Notes: generated from the letters alone by a model not told the origin. A DNA stretch of 64,000 nucleotides from Leptodontidium sp. MPI-SDFR-AT-0119 (GCA_020726505.1 JAHLEZ010000005.1:3286001-3350000); one strand, 5' to 3'; shown: positions 35,029 through 47,054, numbered from the stretch's first letter. A program made the numbers and translations.

Positions 35029-35211
35029 TCACTCGTCAGCCAGGAGTATTATCTCAGCGAAACGGTGGAGGTAACCCAGCGGACGGATGATCAGGATGAT
35101 GCCCATGTCGTCTAGCAAGTTCAGGAACTCGATGTTCTGGAAGAAAGACATTGGGTTGAGGAGTAGGTGGATTCCGATGTCGTCAAAGGTGTTGAAGAAG
35201 GTGCGGAGCAT
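35029..35211 (-). CDS. Small hydrophobic hypothetical protein with internal repeat
   Basis: From an ATG at 35211 the frame encodes 60 residues with two related parts: FNTFDDIGIHLLLNPMSF and FLNLLDDMGIILIIRPLGY. Both have an acidic pair followed by a hydrophobic run and an Asn/Arg-Pro turn. The frame is open further upstream, but that part is low-complexity. No signal peptide cleavage site is obvious. The internal symmetry argues against chance. The function is unknown. Confidence 0.4.
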   Translation of the reverse strand: MLRTFFNTFDDIGIHLLLNPMSFFQNIEFLNLLDDMGIILIIRPLGYLHRFAEIILLADE

Positions 35212-36537
35212 AGGACGCTGAGGCGGTAGTTGGTTGGTTGACTGAATCAATGGAGGGGGGGGGTGCTTGTTGGTTGGTTGTTTGATGTATGGTTTGTGTG
35301 TTTGTGTGAGATGTGATTGGTTGCTTGAGATGTACTGAAGAGTGAAGACTTCGAGGCCGGAATCCCCTTTTTGTCCCTCCATCTCAAGCGGACGTGGCTT
35401 CGTTGCCTATGTTACGATTCAATATGAATCACAGCTTGCTGTGCAATCACTTGATCATCATTCCGACATCCGCTGTACGGTACTGGACGTACGTCTAAAT
35501 CCAACCTGATATGTTTGCTTGGCGATGCTAGGTGGTGTTGATGGAGTTGACTGTCGGTGGTGTTGTTCAAAGGTACCACGTCTCTCCTCTTGGAATACCC
35601 ACTGTGAATACAGGTTTCTGATTGAATGGGAGAGGGGGAATCTGTGGGGAGATGATGCGAACTTCTCGCTTTGGATAGGTGTGTTGATACGTGGTGACAT
35701 GAACGGTGTTGATGTCGTTGTTCAAGCGAGCCACGTCTGATCTCTTGGGTCGTAGATGACCCATAATTTATCGGAGGAGGCTGGATGCATTTGCAGATAG
35801 ACGCGGGCTTGCTTCATGCGTCTTCACCACAGTGAAAGTCATACTACATTCTGACGTCGTTGAACTTGACTTGACTCAAGCTGGCACCTGATTCAATGTT
35901 GGGCCAGGGTTCAATCGGAATGCTCTCCCTGCTGGAATTGCATTTACAGATGTCATTTGTTAACTAAACATGTCGCCTATTCATCTTGAAGCCTTCCCTC
36001 ACCGTAATTCTTGGCTTTCTCCGCTTGGGTTCCGACCTTTCGATGTGGGGTTTACTCTAGATGCCATGCTGTGATACGAACGAAGGCATGCTTCTTCACC
36101 GTACCGCAGCACTGACTTCGCTTCATACCTTCAATCCCATCAGAGTATAATGTGCTTCGTCTGGACTTTTGATGTGGGGTCTACATTCGCATTCGCCACT
36201 CCGTGACACAAACACATTCTCACCGTATCACAGCAGCTTGACCTCTCCTGATGGCTTCAATCCCATTGGAGCAAACGGTGCATCTTCTGGACCGAACACC
36301 CATCTCCATAATTAATAGAAGTAAATGCTTGAGTTGTTGTTCAACCGTACCGCACCACGTCTCACCTCCCACCCCAAGACAGTTAGAGTTGTATGTAGTG
36401 TTGTGGTGGTGTGTGTGGATTGCGGATGCGGGTAGATGCGCGCAGGGATTCGAACCACGTCACGTCACATCACATCACATCAATCACAGACAGTCAGGGG
36501 AGTCAGGGGAATCAGGGGAGCGCCATTCGCCCGGGTC

Positions 36538-36557
36538 GGGGGGGGGGGGGGGGGGGG
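36538..36557 (+). repeat. Homopolymer run of 20 G
   Basis: Twenty consecutive G residues are followed by four C (36558-36561). Such a run is prone to length error in sequencing and to G-quadruplex formation. Confidence 0.95.
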
Positions 36558-36775
36558 CCCCTTCCTGGCCCCTATTCTAGTACTTCGTACGGAAGTACTG
36601 TATCCCAGGCCAGGGTAACTAACATTCGGCATAGCTTGGAACAGACGGTGAGAGTTGTCCAGAGGACAGAGTGGACAATTACTTCGTAACACGCCTTGCG
36701 CTCCTATTGATCCGATCCAGCCAGCTGGGAGATGTGGACACACATCCTTGGGGGAGGGTAGGGGAGGGCAGGGCG

Positions 36776-36805
36776 ATTGGATTGGATTGGATTGGATTGG
36801 ATTGG
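36776..36805 (+). repeat. Pentanucleotide microsatellite (ATTGG)6
   Basis: Six perfect copies of ATTGG are visible directly. Confidence 0.95.
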
Positions 36806-37082
36806 CGGGACCTGATCTGGCATGGCTTCTTCTATTCTCCCTGGCCTGGCTTGTTCCATTCTCCCTGGCCTGGCCTGGCTCGATCGAGCCTGGCTTCTCT
36901 TCCGTTCCTTCTCCCTGGCTTCACGCTTCACGGCCCGTTCCACCCAATTGGATGGGCTGGGATGTCTGTCTGGCTTTGAAGTACAGTCAGTCAGTCGGGC
37001 CGGGACGGACAGGATAGGCCCGGGACATGTGAAATCCATGTGAGTGAGTGAGATAGATCTGGACAGCAGAGAAGAGGCCGGC

Positions 37083-37106
37083 CATTCATTCATTCATTCA
37101 TTCATT
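37083..37106 (+). repeat. Tetranucleotide microsatellite (CATT)6
   Basis: Six perfect copies of CATT are followed by CATC. Confidence 0.95.
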
Positions 37107-37737
37107 CATCACAGTACTACAGTACAGTCCTGTACCCAGGTACTGTACGGAGGACAGTAGGGTAGGAAATCGTTTGCACGCACTGCACTGCACCCACCTC
37201 CTCCCCCTTTCCCACAACCCCTATACCCACCCTACTTACTCGTACCCTCCCTCCGTACTTTTTTTCACCGGCCGGCCCTTTTCTAAACTGTATGTATCCA
37301 TTTCCAATCCAAACACCGCATCTCCTCTGGACAACACATCAATCACATCGCTGATCCACCGACTATGATTGTACATTAACAATCCCATCCCCGCTCTTCT
37401 TCTCATTCGAGATCCCGCACTAAACTTCCCTCCTGGACTACCTCGCTACCTCGCTTTGCTGACAGCCGAATTAATTGACTTCGGCCCGGCACGCGACTCG
37501 AACTCAACACGATCGACTCACCAGTGACCACCCACCCACCCACCCCAAATCGTCATCAAAAGCCTCGTTGTCCCTACTACATCCTCCCGTCGAACCTGCG
37601 CCCGCCTCTACAACAAGACAACAAGACAAGAAAATACACACACAACCTGTTGGCGCCCGACAGAGCGCTGCGCTGCGCATCGCACCTAACGTAACTCACT
37701 CAACTTCTCACCTTCTCATCTCTAAAGCAAACTCAAA

Positions 37738-39201
37738 ATGTCCAAACTGCCCTCCGACTCTTTCCTTCCCTCCGGCGCCATTGACCCTCCCCGCCGAACC
37801 TTCCCACGCAGTGACTCGATGATTTCGCCCATGATGGTTCCTCGCAGTATCCCCGACTACATCTCCTCTGCCCACTCCAGCGGCGATGGTTCCCCCTCTC
37901 CGAAGACCTTCATGTCATCACATTCGCCGTCACAGCATCAACCCATCTCACCACCAAAGACCCGAAGTGCCAGCGCGGAAGACAGTACGGCTGCTTTGGT
38001 AGAAGACTGGCGGACCTACACCCAGAAGTTGAGGAGTCAAAACGAGGGCGAGAGAGCACACATGGCCGCAGACAGGGCGAGGATGGAGGAGGTCATGGCA
38101 GAGGAGAGAGCGCTATGGGATAAAGAACGAGACATACTCAAAGCACGAATCGCAGACTTGGAAGCGCAGCTAGGGAGGAAAGGAAGCAGCCCGGCAATTC
38201 CATTGCCCATGAAACCGCAGGCCGCCACTAGCTTTGCCAGTCCTGGATCAAATACCATGTCTGTGACAGGTAGTATCGATGGCTCCTCACGTTCTGTCCC
38301 GCAGGAATCGGGTAGAAATGCGGACGGTAGCCCGTTCTACGCACCTGCACCAAGGCACCCAAGCCGAACTTTCGATCCATCCGAGGCTGAAGAGATGCGA
38401 GTAGATTCGATAACTGCTCCCCGGGAGAGTGCGATCCGGGTTACCAGCAAGGCGCTGACATCCTCGGATTTCGGAATTCAATCCCCTCCATCGGGCCATG
38501 ATCTCGAAACCATCAACGAAAGTCCTACCGAAAGCATCGACATATCACATATTCAGCCGGGTTTAGAAGGTGTATCAATCAAGGCCTCTGCGGTATCACC
38601 TACCTTCATCGCAAAAGTCATGAGTCCTCGTTCGCCCTCGAAACTCTCCCCAGATATCAAGCCGCCTGCTCGAGATATCACCAATCAAGTCAGAAGTTCT
38701 AGCAAGGAGGAGAAAGATAGGAAGACATTGGAGGTTGTATCTCAACCCGAGAACAGAAGGTTGACGATGCATGCTGGCCATACACCAAATCATTCTGTGT
38801 CCAAATTCTCCTTCTTTGGTGGAGACGGTGAGAGTGGAAATGCGACGCCAACCCAGGAACATCATGATGTTGACAGCCTTCACAGACCTTCTGTTGCCCC
38901 CGAATACCACGGAGAGGCTGACAATGAAGAGTACGAGGACAACCATGGAGACAGGGAATTATCTGGCCCTCTCGGCCTGACGAATGAGCAAGTCACAGAT
39001 GATCCATTCCTCGCGGAGCTGGTTGAAAAGCTGGAGGTGGAGGCCAGAAAGAGCGCCGATGCCAGTCCGACCAGCGAGACTGGAAGAAGCTTAAGTTCTC
39101 GCAAAAGAAGGGAGCAAGTCGATGACGACGAGAAAGACGAAGCTCCACGATTGAAACTAAAGCCAAGTACCAACTTTGGCCGGCCTCTGGGCAGCATGTG
39201 A
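37738..39201 (+). CDS. Ser/Pro-rich coiled-coil protein, function unknown
   Basis: An intronless 487-residue frame starting at an ATG in good context (CTCAAAATG). The first 80 residues are Ser/Pro-rich and probably disordered (for example SPSPKTFMSSHSPSQHQPIS). A strong coiled coil spans about 85-145 (WRTYTQKLRSQNEGERAHMA, then ARMEEVMAEERALWDKERDI). A long low-complexity tail follows with acidic patches, a short globular-looking piece (FLAELVEKLEVEARKS) and a basic stretch ending in RPLGSM. No catalytic domain or membrane segment is visible. Uninterrupted length, coiled coil and clean start make it a real gene. A cytoskeletal, polarity or scaffold role is possible but only a guess. Confidence 0.75.
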   Translation: MSKLPSDSFLPSGAIDPPRRTFPRSDSMISPMMVPRSIPDYISSAHSSGDGSPSPKTFMSSHSPSQHQPISPPKTRSASAEDSTAALVEDWRTYTQKLRSQNEGERAHMAADRARMEEVMAEERALWDKERDILKARIADLEAQLGRKGSSPAIPLPMKPQAATSFASPGSNTMSVTGSIDGSSRSVPQESGRNADGSPFYAPAPRHPSRTFDPSEAEEMRVDSITAPRESAIRVTSKALTSSDFGIQSPPSGHDLETINESPTESIDISHIQPGLEGVSIKASAVSPTFIAKVMSPRSPSKLSPDIKPPARDITNQVRSSSKEEKDRKTLEVVSQPENRRLTMHAGHTPNHSVSKFSFFGGDGESGNATPTQEHHDVDSLHRPSVAPEYHGEADNEEYEDNHGDRELSGPLGLTNEQVTDDPFLAELVEKLEVEARKSADASPTSETGRSLSSRKRREQVDDDEKDEAPRLKLKPSTNFGRPLGSM

Positions 39202-39204
39202 ACT

Positions 39205-41100
39205 TCTTTCTACTGTGGGGGGGGGTAGTAGACTTTGATTTCCCCGCCCTTCATCGACACGACACCAAATCAACATATTTCCTTGTCTCATTTTCTCAAT
39301 GTACATTCATACGGTCAAGTCAGAGCATCAGTCTTCACACCAGGATCAGGTGGCGAAGGGGGCAAAAGTCACATTATATTACTTGGGGGGTACATTCACG
39401 TTTGCGCAGGACGGCAAGGAACGGAAAAGAAAAGAATGGAATGGCAAAATCGCCGCATCCATATCGATCCGGCAGGCAGGGAATCAACAGGAGAAGGCAC
39501 GCAATAAAAGGAGCAATTATTGGGATTGGGGAACTCTTCTCTTTTACATGGGTGTTCATTTGGCTTGGGATGGATTGGGACGGATTGGAGCAAGGATGGA
39601 ATGGACATGGAAGGAAGGAAGGAAGGAATACCCCAGCACCGTCAGAAGAGGAAAAGGAACTAGATTACAGGACCAGAAAGACTGAACGTCCGCTATTTAA
39701 TGTTTCCTTTGTTGTTTTTCTGGAGAGATGGGCTTTTGGGGAGGGGGGATTGTGCTCTGCGTTCTTTGCTTGACGACTTATATGAGCGGAGCCGAGATGG
39801 CAAGAGCTTTGTTTGGCGGTGTGAGGAACGAGAGTGTGGTGATGTTGAGTTAGGCGCGTTTACATAGATGCATGGTCTGAAGATCAGAAGAAGTAGTGAG
39901 CAGAACGCAAGAATCAAGATACCCTTTTTACGTTCATTTGTCGCTTAATTTTTTGTGAGAGATCGTTGTTTTTACGATGGTAAATTTCGCTTATCTCTTT
40001 GTTTACCTCGCCCCTTTCCTTGCTTAAGCTTGACCTTCAGCTGAGGGGTGGAATCGAGTCTAGATAGGGAGGGTTGAGCAGTGGTAAGACCAGGTAAGTT
40101 GGTGATTTTGTGCTCGTTCTGTTTAGTTGGCAGGGCTACGTACGTGCTGTATGTGGAAAACGGGTTTCTTCTGAGAGACATATGCATGTATTCTAGCCAA
40201 TTTGTTATTATAGTAGTATACTTCTCACGTTAGATGTCATGCGCTTGTACGTATGTCCCTGTTTTGGATTGGTTGTGTTGGCGGAGAAATAAACTGGTTT
40301 CTCGAGTCCGGATTAGCTCGTACGCTTGGTGGCATCTCTTTACTGTACTAACTTCTAAGCAGGGAGACTGAAGCGAGCTCGTAACTTATTTTCAAGCCCC
40401 GGCTATCACTTCGCATTGACACTGTCACTCACTGCCTCCGGGTAGGTCACATGGGGCTCGAATAACACCAGATGACACCCTTAAGTTCATCCCGACGGCA
40501 TGGGAGGACATGCTTCTTTCTGTAGCATAAATATCCGCATTTGCACATGCTTGCTTGGAATTAAAATTGTTTGATCGATCGGGTATCGGAGCACCCTAAC
40601 GCCATAATTACGGAGGTGGTTTCCTCCCATTCCACTTCCCCTCCCTCCCCAACCGTGAGGAAAATCAAGTATTGTACAGCTCAATTACTTTCCCCCCTTA
40701 AAACCCCATTTCGCTAAGAACGACCCTCCGCCGAATGTGTTACAACTCCGAAGGAGCTATCGCAGATATCTGATGGATTGAGACCATGTTAAAGGCGCTA
40801 GCTTGATGTGTTAGCCTCGGGGGTTGGCTTGGCTATTTCTGCTAGGATGTGTTGTTATACCTTATTTACATGAAATGTATTAAGACTTCACCAGGAAAGT
40901 CGTTTAGTTATGAGCAATTTGCTACCCGAGAGATGCTTTTAAAGCTGGTAAAGGCAGAACTGCCTCTACCAAGAACCGTCACTTTGGCGGTTATGATAAT
41001 CGAGATTGACCTCATCAAGTGATGGGCAATGGTGTCTTTGAATATCGGCCAGATCTCAAAAATTCTCAGTACTTCGAATGTAGGAATATATCGAGGGTTT
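39205..41100. other. Intergenic, no supported gene
   Basis: This contains the 3' side of the coiled-coil gene, a G-rich patch near 39217-39228 and scattered short frames such as 39198-39773, none with a family. No RNA gene was recognised. Confidence 0.35.
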
Positions 41101-41105
41101 CTGGC

Positions 41106-42539
41106 TCACAAGTAATCCCGCTCAAATTCAGCGTCAAGATGGACAGGTACCCTCTCCTCCTCCGCACTACGATCTCTCTCCTTGTTCTGGTTCTGGACGA
41201 GTTGTAGGAGCAGTTTGTTGTTCTGTGATACAATCAGCTCGATTTTGTCGACTTTGTTCTCGAGAGCTCGTAATCGTGCATCGTTGCCCATTATGTCTTT
41301 CCAGTCCTCCTTCGTCAATGCACCTTCGACTACAACTCTCCGGGGAGGTTCTGGGGGGTGGGCTGAGGCATATTGTTGGGCTTCCCATTGTTGTTGCTCG
41401 AGCTGGGCTTGCAGTTCACGGGTCAGAGTACGCTCGTTGCCCCGTCGTCGTTTGTGAGGACGGTGTCCGTTGATATCTTCCCCGTTGGCCACGACCATCT
41501 CTTGGTTCTCGACTTGGGGGTATTGGTGTGGGTGTGGTTGCTGTAGCTGTTGTTGATACTGGGGTGGAGGTGGTGGGGGTTGCTGATGATGTTGTGGTTG
41601 TTGCTGGGGTGGTACTTGACCATGTTGTGGAGGATGTCCCATTTGGGCTAACTGTGGAGGAGGAGGTTGGGGTCCGGGGTAGGCATTTTGGTCTGGGGGG
41701 TTTTGAGCACTTGCCAGTGCCTCAGCCGCAATTGCTTGTCTCCTGGCCTCTTTTCTTGCTTCTTCAACCTTCCTCCTCGCGTCCACCTGTCTCATTCTCT
41801 CGGCTTCATTCTCTCCATCCTCAACCTTCAAGAACTCCATCCATTGATCCAATCTATCATTCAGCTCGCCTCCAGGCTTCTGCGGAATCACACCGGCTTC
41901 CCAATCCGAGATCTGCCTTCTCCTAGCCTCTACCAGTCTTCCAACCGTGGCACTCATCTGGGCCAGGACTTTTCCAGTATCTCGTTGGAACGCGGTATTC
42001 ACCCCAGTCCAAAATTGAGCCTTAGTTCCCTCCTTGAAGTTTCCCCGCTGCTCGTAGCAATGGGTCAACATGAGAATATGGTCGCGCTCTTCAAGATTTT
42101 GTCGTGGTTTGCGCGAGCTACTCCCAGCAGACGAAACAACCGAACTTTCGCGCATTTCGCGTGCAGGAGTCATGAGCGAGCGTGGAAGTGGCGGAGGATT
42201 CATGCGGACTTCTGTGGTAGGTGTTGAGGTGGGAGTTTCGTGCTGTTGGTTGTTCGTCGTCTGCTGCCCTTGCTGGCTTCCAGGACGCGATACATTATTG
42301 CTCGAGGGCGTCGACGGCGGAAGGATTGGAGTTGGCTGGCGACTGGTTGTTGGCGCCATTGCTGGGACGAGCTTGAAGGTGCTAGAGGAAGATTTCAGTG
42401 TCAGTATTGCGTCAATGTCGAATTCCAAATCTAAGGTTAATTTGGGGGGACCAGAGATGGCCTGCGCCTTAAGTCTCCTGAAGCACGTCCGAAGAGGAAG
42501 AAAAGGCTTGAGAGATACTCACTGGAACGCAGATGGCAT
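41106..42539 (-). CDS. Gln/Pro-rich nuclear protein with SANT/Myb-like helical domain
   Basis: Two exons, 42539-42523 (MPSAF plus two bases) and 42381-41106, joined over an intron starting GTGAGT and ending CTCTAG, give 430 residues. A Ser/Thr/Pro/Gln-rich start leads to a compact helical region (about 110-190: ERDHILMLTHCYEQRGNFKE, then FWTGVNTAFQRDTGKVLAQM), which resembles a Myb/SANT-like DNA-binding module of fungal regulators. A helical charged stretch, a long Gln/Pro/His tract, a basic KRRRGN motif (likely nuclear signal) and a C-terminal coiled coil (LRALENKVDKIELIVSQNNK) follow. A transcriptional role is inferred from this layout. The minus frame stays open upstream of exon 2 (residues 1-23 of an unspliced form), so an unspliced start is possible. 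Confidence 0.7.
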
Positions 42540-42544
42540 AGGTT

Positions 42545-43330
42545 CATTCAGTATTATATCGGGATGGTTGATTGAACAGTCGTAGAGTCGAGAGTTTCAA
42601 AAGTGAAGCCGAGATAGTAGTTCTGTCTATCTCGACTCAACTTTAGCTCGGGTGACCAGCCACTAGGCCCAATTTGATCTAGGGGACGTGGGCTTGGCTG
42701 CATGGAAAAAGGGGCAGGCCAAAATCAATTGAAAGTCTCGAGATACCTCAATATGTAGTCATTATTTACTTTATATATATCCCAATAGCGTATGATGCTT
42801 GAGTCCACGTGCGACAAGGACGTATGCTATACATTCTAGTGTAATTATCATCATATATATCCAATTCAATTGGCTTGGGATTTGAATCGTTAGTGGAAGG
42901 GAAGCTAGGAAATATTTGTCTGTCTATGCCCATGGGTTCTCAGATGGCCACTTACAAATATGAACAAATGAGTAGCAGCAATGACATCTAAACCCTAACA
43001 TGAGTCGAGATAATCCAGCCATGCATTTGGCTTCCACAATCTAGATATGCACTTCACGAATAGCCACATAAAACCACCCCATGGTCCATGGGGTCAGCAT
43101 GCTTCCTGCACAGGATGTATCTGTCCGGGATACCGGAATTCCATGATTCCCACACCCAAGTCCGGTGGATGACACCCAGTCCCCTTCCACTGGATCTGAA
43201 CACCCCGCAAGCGTCCTTGGTTGAAAGCCTTTGCCGCTCGCTCTCGAGATACAACCGGTATGAGATTTTGACCGAAAGTCCCAGGTACTCACACTCGAGA
43301 CACAACATTCGCAGCAATGGAATGGGATGG
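42545..43330. other. Intergenic, AT-rich, no supported gene
   Basis: The region has TATATATCC-type motifs near 42775 and 42855 and no accepted reading frame. It separates two minus-strand genes. Confidence 0.35.
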
Positions 43331-43333
43331 TAT

Positions 43334-44497
43334 TCAGAGTCTACTTCTGTTGCTCTGTGACTCTCTCTTCTCCTCCGCTTTCCGTAGAAGGGCATACAAA
43401 GTCTGGAGCCTGGGCATTTCGAATCCTTTCGCTCTTGCGATTCTGATTGGATTTCCCAAGATCACCTCCAGCTCCATCTTCTTGCCTTGCTCCCAATCCA
43501 GCAACATGCTAGGTTTGCTGCCACTAGTGTTCTTTTGGGTGCTCTTTAGTATCGCTTCACTGGATGCGAACTCCTTTGGTAAAGGTGTCTCCAAAACCTT
43601 CTCCGCGGTAGCTAGCACCTCATCCATGACACCTTTCAAGTGGATGTACATCTCCGGATCCATTGACATCTCGTTGTTTGTTGAACCGCCAGATAGGACG
43701 GCCGATGGGTTCATGCTCGCGTTGATGGCAATCTTGTGCCATCGCACCATCTGCAACTTTGCGTGGGAATACTCTTCGGCATCCGCAATCCCGCCTGCTT
43801 TCAGTAACTGCACAAACTTCCTGTTGCTCTCGTATGCTCTCTTTCCTAGCCCCTCACTTGTATCTGTGTTGCTTTGTGGTAGATATGGCCCAATGCTTAT
43901 TCTCGTCCATCGATTGTGCTTAATGACACCAGGAGACGTCTGTGCTGCACTGGCTATTGTGACCGCGCTGAGAATTGGCGCGGACGGGAATCGATTAGCA
44001 TAGTGAAGCTCGACTCCTAGCCCATTCTGGATCAGAACTATGGTTGTACGTCCATCCTCCACCAGCCCAGACAAGATGCCTGACGCATCTTCTGCAAGAG
44101 CTTTCGTGCTTATCACGACAAAGTCCCAGCTGAGCTTCGACTCGGCGGCCTCCTCTGGACTGGCAAAGGTTCTGTGAGGTTTGAATGTGTGGGTGCCATA
44201 TTTGGGCGACGATACAACGAATCCGTTCGCATGCACAGCTTTGTAGTTCGACCGGCAGACAACAGATATTTCGGTATCGGGGACTTGGGCCAATCGACTA
44301 GGTCATGTCAGTCATTATTCATCACTGCGGTACTGCGCGAAGCTGGTAGAATCGAAATGGATAGCTCAATGATCTCAAGGGACCGGCCAGAGTGAAGCAT
44401 GCTGGTTGGCGAGATTCCTCTCGGAGTTGACATACCTAGCATAGAAAGCTCCTATTGCTCCTGCACCTACAATAAGAACACTGACATTGGCTGACAT
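43334..44497 (-). CDS. Ketopantoate reductase family (PanE/ApbA-like) enzyme
   Basis: Two exons, 44497-44436 and 44297-43334, give 341 residues. The intron runs GTATGT to ACCTAG and phase is kept. The N-terminus is a Rossmann NAD(P)-binding motif (VSVLIVGAGAIGAFYA, GxGxxG at 11-16), followed by VVCRSNY, a typical second strand and turn. The middle has STKALAEDASGIL and VLIQNGLGVE, matching the family's K-A-x-x and QNG motifs. The C-terminal helical domain contains WHKIAINASMNPSAVLSGGS, with the usual N-x-x-x-N-P-x-x-A pattern. The reaction is probably NADPH-dependent reduction of 2-dehydropantoate or a related 2-oxo acid. Fungi carry several divergent paralogues, so pantothenate synthesis is not certain. 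Confidence 0.85.
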
Positions 44498-44499
44498 GA

Positions 44500-45660
44500 T
44501 AAGGCCTGTTTTTGCTGTAGTATTCGTGGTGTTTGAAGCAGGTCTGGTAGGGAGCACTCCCGATGTAGTCGTATTGTACTCTGCACGGAGTGGATGCCAG
44601 CAGCCAGGATCTCTGACCACCACCCAGCAACCTCGGCAAAATCGAAACATCCCTCCTCGTCCCTCCCTCCTCGCTCCGCGCCTCTTCTCTGATCACATCA
44701 CAAAACAAAATCACAGTCAAAACCTCAAATCAGACCGGTCACGCACCATTACGAAGTGATCTGAGGCTTGTCCCAACGATCAGTACAGCACTTCAGTGCG
44801 CTATTGCATTGACCCCTTGGTGATCAAAGCAAATAAGCCGCCAACTGGTCTGCACTCCAGTACGCTCAGGGATCATCAATTCCTTTCTCAACTTGCAGTT
44901 CGCTCACATCACATCACAAGTTGTCCAACCTTGGCAAGCTCTCGAGCCATCTCCATCTGGGGCGGGCTGTCTGTTGACCCCGCATCACTCCGGTACTTGA
45001 GCATCACGACCATAGCCATGGACTGTGGAAGTGTTGAAGTTGGGTTACAAAGTTTTCCATTCCAGTCCCCGAAATGAATGTTTCCTCTTATGTTGCTGCT
45101 TCATTTTAGAACACAGTTTCTACTATTTCATAATTTCTTTGGCAGAGGATGTTTGTCTTCATCTGTTTGGCTCAGGCAGCAAGAGCTTCATGCCCATACT
45201 ATATCAACCCTCCACTACTAGACGATTTCTTACTGGCAAGAACCTTGCACGACTGGTCGAATTGGTCGAAGATCTCAAGAGATTTAACTCCCTTCCTAGG
45301 AATTTCCACATTGGAGGCCAGTCAATTTCTTCTCGAATTCGTTTAAGTCTAAACTCTACAGCATAACCACGGCTTTTTCTGATGATCTCTTTTGCAAGTA
45401 ATCGGCTTGGCTTTGATGCACGAGCCCGATTGCGGAACTCTGGTTTGTAACACGGTCCCAAGGCTACATTCTCGGCATTGCTTAGTCCGGTTGTTAAACA
45501 TCTACGGTCCAGATGTTGACCATGAGGCGTTCATGTTTGAGTTAATGGCACACGTGCAGCCTCCGAGCGACTGTTTCCATTGTATAGTGGCGCCAATTCT
45601 GCAGCTCAGGAATTGTTCTGAACGTCCTGTGTCATCCGAGCATACATTTGCCAATTTTGG
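44500..45660. other. Intergenic, no supported gene
   Basis: Only short frames without domains (for example 44796-45077, 45025-45366 and 45392-45694). It ends at the inverted-repeat element. Confidence 0.35.
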
Positions 45661-45663
45661 GTA

Positions 45664-46423
45664 CAATCAGGTGAAATTGAAGAGCGCCACGTGAAAAATC
45701 AACCCTTTGAATTAAATTTACGATAATAAAATAACTACGCATTTTAAAGTTTAACTGTTTAAGCCATATTAATATAAATTAATAAGTAAGAATCGTCATG
45801 TAGTCCGCTTACTAATAAAAGTTACTAATGGATTTATTATATTTAGTAAACTTTGACTTGAAATACAGTGATTTTAAACACTATTTATAGCTTAGTAATC
45901 TTAATTTACAAAAATTCCTAAGTGAGTGAAATTTAGTGAATGTTAATTTAAAGCCAATTATTAAATCTTATAAAATTCTATTAATAGATAAACGTGTTAT
46001 AATAAATTAAACTTGTTAACTTTTGAGACAAATTGCTTAAATTTTAAGTAAATTTCAAATTTTAACATATTTTAAGTACTTATAATTCACTAGGCTTATA
46101 TTAGTTTAACTTAATACTTAGTATAATTATAATTTTTAACTATATTAGTTATTTATATTATTACGATTTTTTATAAACTCATATATTACGCGATAATCTT
46201 TATTTAATACATTAAAATAATTTTTCGAATATCTTCATAATAAAAGTATTATAATAAGCTATAATAATAATTTATAACAAATATAAAGTTTAATTTAAAT
46301 TGGACTTATAAGACTTACATTTTACAAAAAATTAATATTAAATTTTTATTCGTTCTAAAGTTATATTATTTCGAAGTTCTCGTCTAAATATAGCACGTGG
46401 CGCTCTTCAATGTCACCTGATTG
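45664..46423. mobile_element. 760-bp non-autonomous TIR transposon with TA duplication, AT-rich
   Basis: The left end (CAATCAGGTGAAATTGAAGA at 45664) returns as its reverse complement at the right end (46423 backwards). Thirty bases match with one mismatch, up to and including GCGCCACGTG. TA flanks both sides (45662-45663 and 46424-46425), as expected for a Tc1/mariner-type target duplication. The 700-bp interior is very AT-rich with no long open frame, consistent with a MITE or a RIP-mutated element. The TIRs keep normal GC and look less mutated than the interior. Confidence 0.8.
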
Positions 46424-46429
46424 TACTTG

Positions 46430-47050
46430 TCAATCTACCTAGTACATGTTCTTCTAAGCTATGATAATAGCATTGCCCAGTTAGGTGCCGCGATCGTGGT
46501 TATTTTGTGAGATCGAAACTCAGAATAAGCTGTCAGTCACGAGTCAGTCAACCTATCCCCGGTGTCACTCGTAGCGCGTCCGATATGCTAAACCAAGGAA
46601 GGACCTGACTCGATGTTTCAACCCGAAGGCACACACCCTGCCTTCGCGTCTATTCGCAAAACGCTATCTTGTACACAGACATATCATACTCGCTTTCATT
46701 GGTATATTTCAAATACAAACTTTCTTGGAGGTAAAGATTATCCTCGAATACTCACGGCCAATCTGGCAGAGCCAGTGTTTCGTTCTTCAGTTGTTCGTGT
46801 CCGGTTCATCGCTTTGCTGACCTCTAGCTCCCTATGTACCTTTCTTAATCCAACATTATCTTTCCGTCGAATGCGGTTCGAAACGTCTTTATCTGGAGTT
46901 GTCCTGCTGTTTTGGGAATCAAACCTCCGAGATATCTTCGCTTGAACTTCAAGTCATCGTCAGACTCCACTACGACATCACAGCTCCATCCCCGAGATTC
47001 TACGGTGTATATTCTCTATGCAACCTTTTCCCGAAAGTGGTCCCGGAGCT
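46430..47050. other. Intergenic, promoter side of the CFEM receptor
   Basis: An open frame at 46613-46945 has no recognisable family. The region otherwise shows nothing specific. Confidence 0.35.
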
Positions 47051-47054
47051 CGTT

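Larger units (their letters stand above)
35215..37737. other. Long low-complexity upstream region
   Basis: About 2.5 kb with no supported gene. It contains a G20 run, ATTGG and CATT microsatellites, C/T-rich repeated phrases (two copies of TTCTCCCTGGCCTGGC near 36835 and 36860) and several GTAC-rich segments near 37110-37150. The last part is pyrimidine-rich and is the likely promoter and leader of the gene at 37738. Confidence 0.4.

Noticed and set aside
34645..35115. A 156-codon plus-strand frame near the small hydrophobic gene
   Set aside because: It lacks any domain, runs antisense to the better-supported small gene, and begins in low-complexity sequence.
36430..36470. A tRNA T-arm-like string (GGATTCGAACCAC) on the minus strand
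   Set aside because: The stem does not pair well and no anticodon, D-arm or acceptor stem can be formed upstream on that strand; the neighbourhood is simple ACATC repeats.
41528..42585. Long plus-strand frames
   Set aside because: They mirror the Gln/Pro-rich coding strand of the gene at 41106-42539; their composition (Val/Gly-rich) is a by-product.
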